From positions 1-9,908 of the forward strand of contig JAADYY010000600.1 of NCBI GenBank assembly GCA_010092805.1: a stretch of DNA of 9,908 bases, given 5' to 3'. Below are positions 7,256 to 9,908 of the stretch, one piece after another. The first letter of the stretch is position 1. Each line of letters begins with the position of its first letter. Both the position numbers and the translations under genes were made by a program. Source of the DNA: Chloroflexota bacterium (GTDB lineage: Bacteria > Chloroflexota > Anaerolineae > Aggregatilineales > Phototrophicaceae). The notes under the pieces were generated by a model that saw nothing but the letters and a program-made list of their open reading frames with translations, made no database searches and was not told the origin of the DNA.

Positions 7256-7294
7256 CTCCTGGCCTGTTCATCACAATCCAGAAAGCAAACCTTC

Positions 7295-8215
7295 ATGCGC
7301 ATTCCTTCTGACCTCACCCGGTATCGTTTTGGCGCTGCGCTGCTCGCTCTGCTGATCATCAGTGCTGTAAGCATCGCGCTCGCGCAGGACGAGGGCGGCG
7401 ATGTGCCCGGCGGCGCGGAACTGCCCGGCGATTTCGGCGCGACCACCGGTGTGGAGCAGCTCGTACCGGAGATCATTTCTGTGCGCCCCCACGATCCGAA
7501 CGCATGGACGCAAGGCCTGCTGTACCATGACGGCTTCCTGTATGAGAGCACCGGCAACCCTGATCCGGACCGCTCGCCCATCTCCACACTGCGGCAGGTT
7601 GACCCCCAGACGGGCGCGATCATCCGCCGCTTCGATTGGCCGGAGCCGCAGGTCACCTATGGGCTGTTCGCGGAGGGGCTGGCGCTGCTGGACAACCGCC
7701 TTTATCAACTGACCTGGCTGGATAATTTCGCCATTGCCTTCGACCTGACACCGCCACCCGGCAATCCAGAGACGTTCCAACCTGTTCGGCAGCTCGGGTA
7801 TGCTGGGCAGGGCTGGGGGCTGTGCAACTTCGATGACACGGCTTTCTACATGAGCAACGGCAGCAGCCTGATCACCGTGCGCGAACCGAACGACTTTGTC
7901 CCCATCCGCGTGTTCGAAGTGACCCTGGACGACGTCCCGGTGCAGCGGCTCAACGAGCTTGAGTGCGTGGACGGCGCGATTTACGCCAATGTGTGGCAAA
8001 CCACCCAGATCATGCGCATTGACCCGACGAGCGGTGGCGTCACAGCGGTCATCGAAGCGGCCAACCTGCGCGCCGCCGACGAGATCGTTAACGCCGAGGC
8101 CAGCGTCGATGTGCTCAACGGCATCGCTTACGACTCTGATGCCGACACCTTCCTGCTCACAGGCAAATACTGGCCGGCGTTGTTCGAAGTGCGCTTTATC
8201 CTCGCCGAGAATTGA
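7295..8215 (+). CDS. Exported glutaminyl-peptide cyclotransferase (glutamine cyclotransferase)
   Basis: A 306-residue protein of the plant/bacterial glutamine cyclotransferase family, a five-bladed beta-propeller that converts N-terminal Gln of peptides to pyroglutamate. The start is ATG 7295, because it begins a clean signal peptide: basic start with R9 and R11, a hydrophobic core at about 13-29, and cleavage after ALA at residue 30. The same frame stays open upstream to 7106 inside fadA, but that start would bury the signal peptide. Family motifs are clear: DPNAWTQGLLYHDGFLYESTG, then FAEGLALLDNRLYQLTW, then LNELECVDGAIYANVWQT, then VLNGIAYD and LLTGKYWPALFEV near the C-terminus. A short Gly-rich linker follows the signal. 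No clear ribosome site is seen. It lies 16 nt before coaX. Its peptide substrates in bacteria are unknown to me. Confidence 0.9.
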   Translation: MRIPSDLTRYRFGAALLALLIISAVSIALAQDEGGDVPGGAELPGDFGATTGVEQLVPEIISVRPHDPNAWTQGLLYHDGFLYESTGNPDPDRSPISTLRQVDPQTGAIIRRFDWPEPQVTYGLFAEGLALLDNRLYQLTWLDNFAIAFDLTPPPGNPETFQPVRQLGYAGQGWGLCNFDDTAFYMSNGSSLITVREPNDFVPIRVFEVTLDDVPVQRLNELECVDGAIYANVWQTTQIMRIDPTSGGVTAVIEAANLRAADEIVNAEASVDVLNGIAYDSDADTFLLTGKYWPALFEVRFILAEN

Positions 8216-8231
8216 TTGAAAGCTGACCCCG

Positions 8232-9047
8232 ATGCTGCTGGCCGTCGATATTGGCAACACGAATATTCATCTGGGGCTGTGGCACAAGGGCGCGTGGCTG
8301 AATTCGTGGCGTGCTCGCACCGTCCCAGACAAAATGGCGGACGAATACGCGGTGCTGGTGCGCAGCTTTCTGAGCAGCGCTGACCTCACCTACCGCGCCG
8401 TGACCGATGTCGTGATCAGCAGTGTGGTGCCGCCGCTGACCGCCTCGTTTGTCGATCTGGTGGAGCGCTACTTCCAGATCGACCCGCTGGTCGTCACGCA
8501 TCAGACGCACACAGGCGTCCGCATCGCCATTGATCAGCCGGAGCAAGCGGGCGCTGATCGTATCGTCAACACGGCGGCGGTCGCGGCGCTGTACGGCGGC
8601 CCGGCGATTGTCATCGATTTCGGCACGGCGACCACCTTCGATATTGTCTCCGGCGACGGCGCATATCGCGGCGGGGCCATCGCGCCCGGCATCGTCATCG
8701 CGCATGATGCGCTGGTCAGCCTGACAGCGCGGCTGCACAAAGTCGATTTGATGCCGCCGCCCTGCCCCATCGGCAGCAACACGATCCATGCCATGCAATC
8801 GGGCATCTTCTGGGGCTATATCGCGCTCGTCGAGGGGATGGTGGCACGCCTCAAGCAGACGATGCACAGCGCCGACTGGCCCCACGACAACCGCAGCGAT
8901 CCTGAACCACACATCAAAGTGATTGCGACTGGCGGACTCGCGGCGCTGTTCAACCAACACACCGACGCCATCGAGATGATCGCCCCCGAATTGACGCTCG
9001 AAGGGCTGCGGATCATTTACGAACTGAACAACGGCACTGCCGCCTGA
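8232..9047 (+). CDS. coaX: Type III pantothenate kinase
   Basis: A 271-residue type III pantothenate kinase, the first committed step of coenzyme A synthesis (pantothenate to 4'-phosphopantothenate using ATP). It belongs to the ASKHA fold. The phosphate loop DIGNTN is at residues 6-11, the catalytic Asp is probably D109 in GADRI, and DFGTATTFD (129-137) and GGAIAPG (147-153) are typical. ATGG (232-235) starts the last nucleotide-binding segment. Length is normal for the family. Only a weak GAAAG precedes the ATG. It is 16 nt downstream of the cyclotransferase and probably transcribed with it. CoA supply next to a CoA-consuming beta-oxidation operon may be meaningful or chance. Type III enzymes escape CoA feedback inhibition and are not blocked by common pantothenate analogues. 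Confidence 0.95.
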   Translation: MLLAVDIGNTNIHLGLWHKGAWLNSWRARTVPDKMADEYAVLVRSFLSSADLTYRAVTDVVISSVVPPLTASFVDLVERYFQIDPLVVTHQTHTGVRIAIDQPEQAGADRIVNTAAVAALYGGPAIVIDFGTATTFDIVSGDGAYRGGAIAPGIVIAHDALVSLTARLHKVDLMPPPCPIGSNTIHAMQSGIFWGYIALVEGMVARLKQTMHSADWPHDNRSDPEPHIKVIATGGLAALFNQHTDAIEMIAPELTLEGLRIIYELNNGTAA

Positions 9048-9058
9048 CACGAATCAAA

Positions 9059-9086
9059 AGCGCCTAGCGAGAATATGCTAGGCGCT
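9059..9086 (-). terminator. Intrinsic terminator of tRNA-Asn
   Basis: AGCGCCTAGC (9059-9068) and GCTAGGCGCT (9077-9086) form a perfect 10-bp stem with an 8-nt loop. Read on the minus strand the stem is followed by TTTTGATT, so it terminates the tRNA transcript, whose 3' end is only 5 nt upstream. It lies 11 nt after the coaX stop codon and may also help end that convergent transcript, though no T-run follows on the plus strand. Confidence 0.8.
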
Positions 9087-9091
9087 GGCTG

Positions 9092-9163
9092 CTCCACAGC
9101 CTGGACTCGAACCAGGAACCTACCGGATAACAGCCGGTTGCTCTGCCATTGAGCTACTGTGGA
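9092..9163 (-). tRNA. tRNA-Asn (anticodon GTT)
   Basis: The minus strand folds into a standard 72-nt cloverleaf. The acceptor arm TCCACAG pairs with CTGTGGA. The D stem is GCTC/GAGC. The anticodon stem ACCGG/CCGGT encloses the loop CTGTTAT, giving anticodon GTT. The T arm is CCTGG/CCAGG with loop TTCGAGT. The discriminator base is G, as expected for asparagine. The 3' CCA is not encoded; the next bases are CAG, so it must be added by tRNA nucleotidyltransferase. It forms a compact single-gene unit with its own promoter and terminator, convergent with coaX. Confidence 0.97.
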
Positions 9164-9177
9164 ATGGCACTTCGGGA

Positions 9178-9206
9178 AGGATAGCAGCACCGTCCTGACC
9201 TGTCAA
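9178..9206 (-). promoter_or_regulatory. Promoter of tRNA-Asn
   Basis: On the minus strand a perfect -35 TTGACA (9206-9201) is followed after exactly 17 bp by TATCCT (9183-9178), four of six bases matching the -10 consensus. The tRNA starts at 9163, so the 5' leader to be removed by RNase P would be only about 8 nt. A strong promoter directly before a tRNA gene is expected. Confidence 0.8.
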
Positions 9207-9294
9207 GATGCTTTTGTGCAGACGTGATTCCAGGTAAGATCAACCGGTGAATATCGTCTCCTTCTCCTGGCCTGTGATTCTATCTGGCGATCTG

Positions 9295-9303
9295 TGTTAT
9301 CAT
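9295..9303 (+). promoter_or_regulatory. Extended -10 element before the GNAT-like gene
   Basis: TGTTATCAT (9295-9303) fits an extended -10 (TG, one base, then TATCAT). No convincing -35 is found upstream, which is usual for extended -10 promoters. Transcription would start near 9310, just before the first possible ATG at 9312 and 17 nt before the ATG at 9327. Confidence 0.45.
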
Positions 9304-9326
9304 CTTAGTGAATGGGATCATTTGCA

Positions 9327-9908
9327 ATGTCATCTGATGTGACTATCCGGCGTGTGAGCACCAAGGCCGATCTCAAGGCGCTCATCGAATTCCCCTGGAA
9401 ACTCTACAAAGATGATCCAGTTTGGGTGCCGCCGCTGCTTTCGATGCGGCGCGAGCTGTTCGACAAAACCAAACACCCCGCCTGGGAATACCTGACGGGG
9501 GAGTTCTTCACCGCGTGGCGCGGCGGCGAAATCGTGGGCACCATCGCCGCCTACATCAACCACCGCCACAACCAATTTCACAATGAACAAATCGGTTGGT
9601 TCGGCGCGTTCGAGACCATCAACGATCAAGCGGTCTCGGACGCCCTGCTGACCACCGCCAGCGATTGGGTGCGCGCTCAGGGCTATCATGCGTTGCGCGG
9701 GCCGCAGACCTTCAGCCCACACGACGAGTGCGGCCTGTTGATCGATGGGTTTACGCGCCCGGTGCTGCTGATGCCCTACAACCCGCCCTACTATCAGGCG
9801 CTGGTCGAACAGGCCGGGTTCCACAAAGCCAAAGATGTGTACAGCTTCTTCGGCAACAGCCAGGAGACCGTAGACACAGGCATCGGCAACCGCTTACAGC
9901 GCATGGTC
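9327..9908 (+). CDS. GNAT-like acetyltransferase family protein, partial (runs off the window)
   Basis: The first 194 codons of a gene that continues past the window edge. The protein starts MSSDVTIRRVSTKADLK and then IEFPWKLYKDDPVWVPPL. It resembles a family of uncharacterised GNAT-like proteins (about 370-380 residues, YghO-type) found in many bacteria. A beta-strand rich segment (FFTAWRGGEIVGTIAAYIN) and a following IGWFGAFETI match the GNAT core, where acetyl-CoA would bind; GYHALRGPQTFSPHDECGLLI is also typical of the family. The acceptor substrate is unknown. An in-frame ATG at 9312 would add MGSFA and could give a nearly leaderless mRNA. I prefer 9327 because GGGA (9314-9317) lies 9 nt before it, but this is weak. 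It is divergent from the tRNA unit. Confidence 0.8.
   Translation, partial: MSSDVTIRRVSTKADLKALIEFPWKLYKDDPVWVPPLLSMRRELFDKTKHPAWEYLTGEFFTAWRGGEIVGTIAAYINHRHNQFHNEQIGWFGAFETINDQAVSDALLTTASDWVRAQGYHALRGPQTFSPHDECGLLIDGFTRPVLLMPYNPPYYQALVEQAGFHKAKDVYSFFGNSQETVDTGIGNRLQRMV

Noticed and set aside
7106..7294. Upstream extension of the cyclotransferase overlapping the end of fadA
   Set aside because: The frame is open, but it crosses the fadA hairpin and the TATAAT and would place the signal peptide inside the protein.

Overview
The window is a high-GC bacterial chromosome segment carrying a complete-looking fatty-acid (or other acyl-CoA) beta-oxidation operon, followed by a few housekeeping genes. 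Protein style, gene content and the fadN-type (dehydrogenase first, hydratase last) multifunctional enzyme suggest an environmental Chloroflexota, perhaps Anaerolineae-like. That placement is an inference from general resemblance, not from a marker gene.

Layout: positions 1-226 hold three tandem 15-bp repeats, a textbook TTGACA/TATAAT promoter and an inverted repeat on its -10 region that is a good candidate operator. Next comes a plus-strand operon: a TetR-family regulator (227-922, TTG start), two adjacent acyl-CoA dehydrogenases (959-2056 and 2157-3419), a FadN-like 3-hydroxyacyl-CoA dehydrogenase/enoyl-CoA hydratase (3529-5928) and a FadA-like thiolase (5968-7152). A long stem-loop separates the second dehydrogenase from fadN. 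A GC-rich hairpin follows fadA and probably ends the operon.

Together these enzymes supply all four steps of the beta-oxidation spiral: dehydrogenation, hydration, second oxidation and thiolysis. Acyl-CoA ligase and electron-transfer flavoprotein are not in the window. The regulator probably represses the operon and releases it on binding an acyl-CoA, as related TetR proteins do.

Downstream, with its own -10 element, is an exported glutaminyl-peptide cyclotransferase (7295-8215). It is followed 16 nt later by a type III pantothenate kinase, coaX (8232-9047). A minus-strand tRNA-Asn(GTT) with its own promoter and terminator lies at 9059-9206. The window closes inside a plus-strand GNAT-like gene that runs off the end.

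The most interesting point is the dehydrogenase pair. Each protein lacks motifs the other keeps: one has the FAD-contact motifs but a changed catalytic position, the other has the catalytic Glu but degenerate FAD-contact motifs. This pattern resembles obligate heterotetrameric acyl-CoA dehydrogenases. I saw no mobile element, CRISPR array or defence system.
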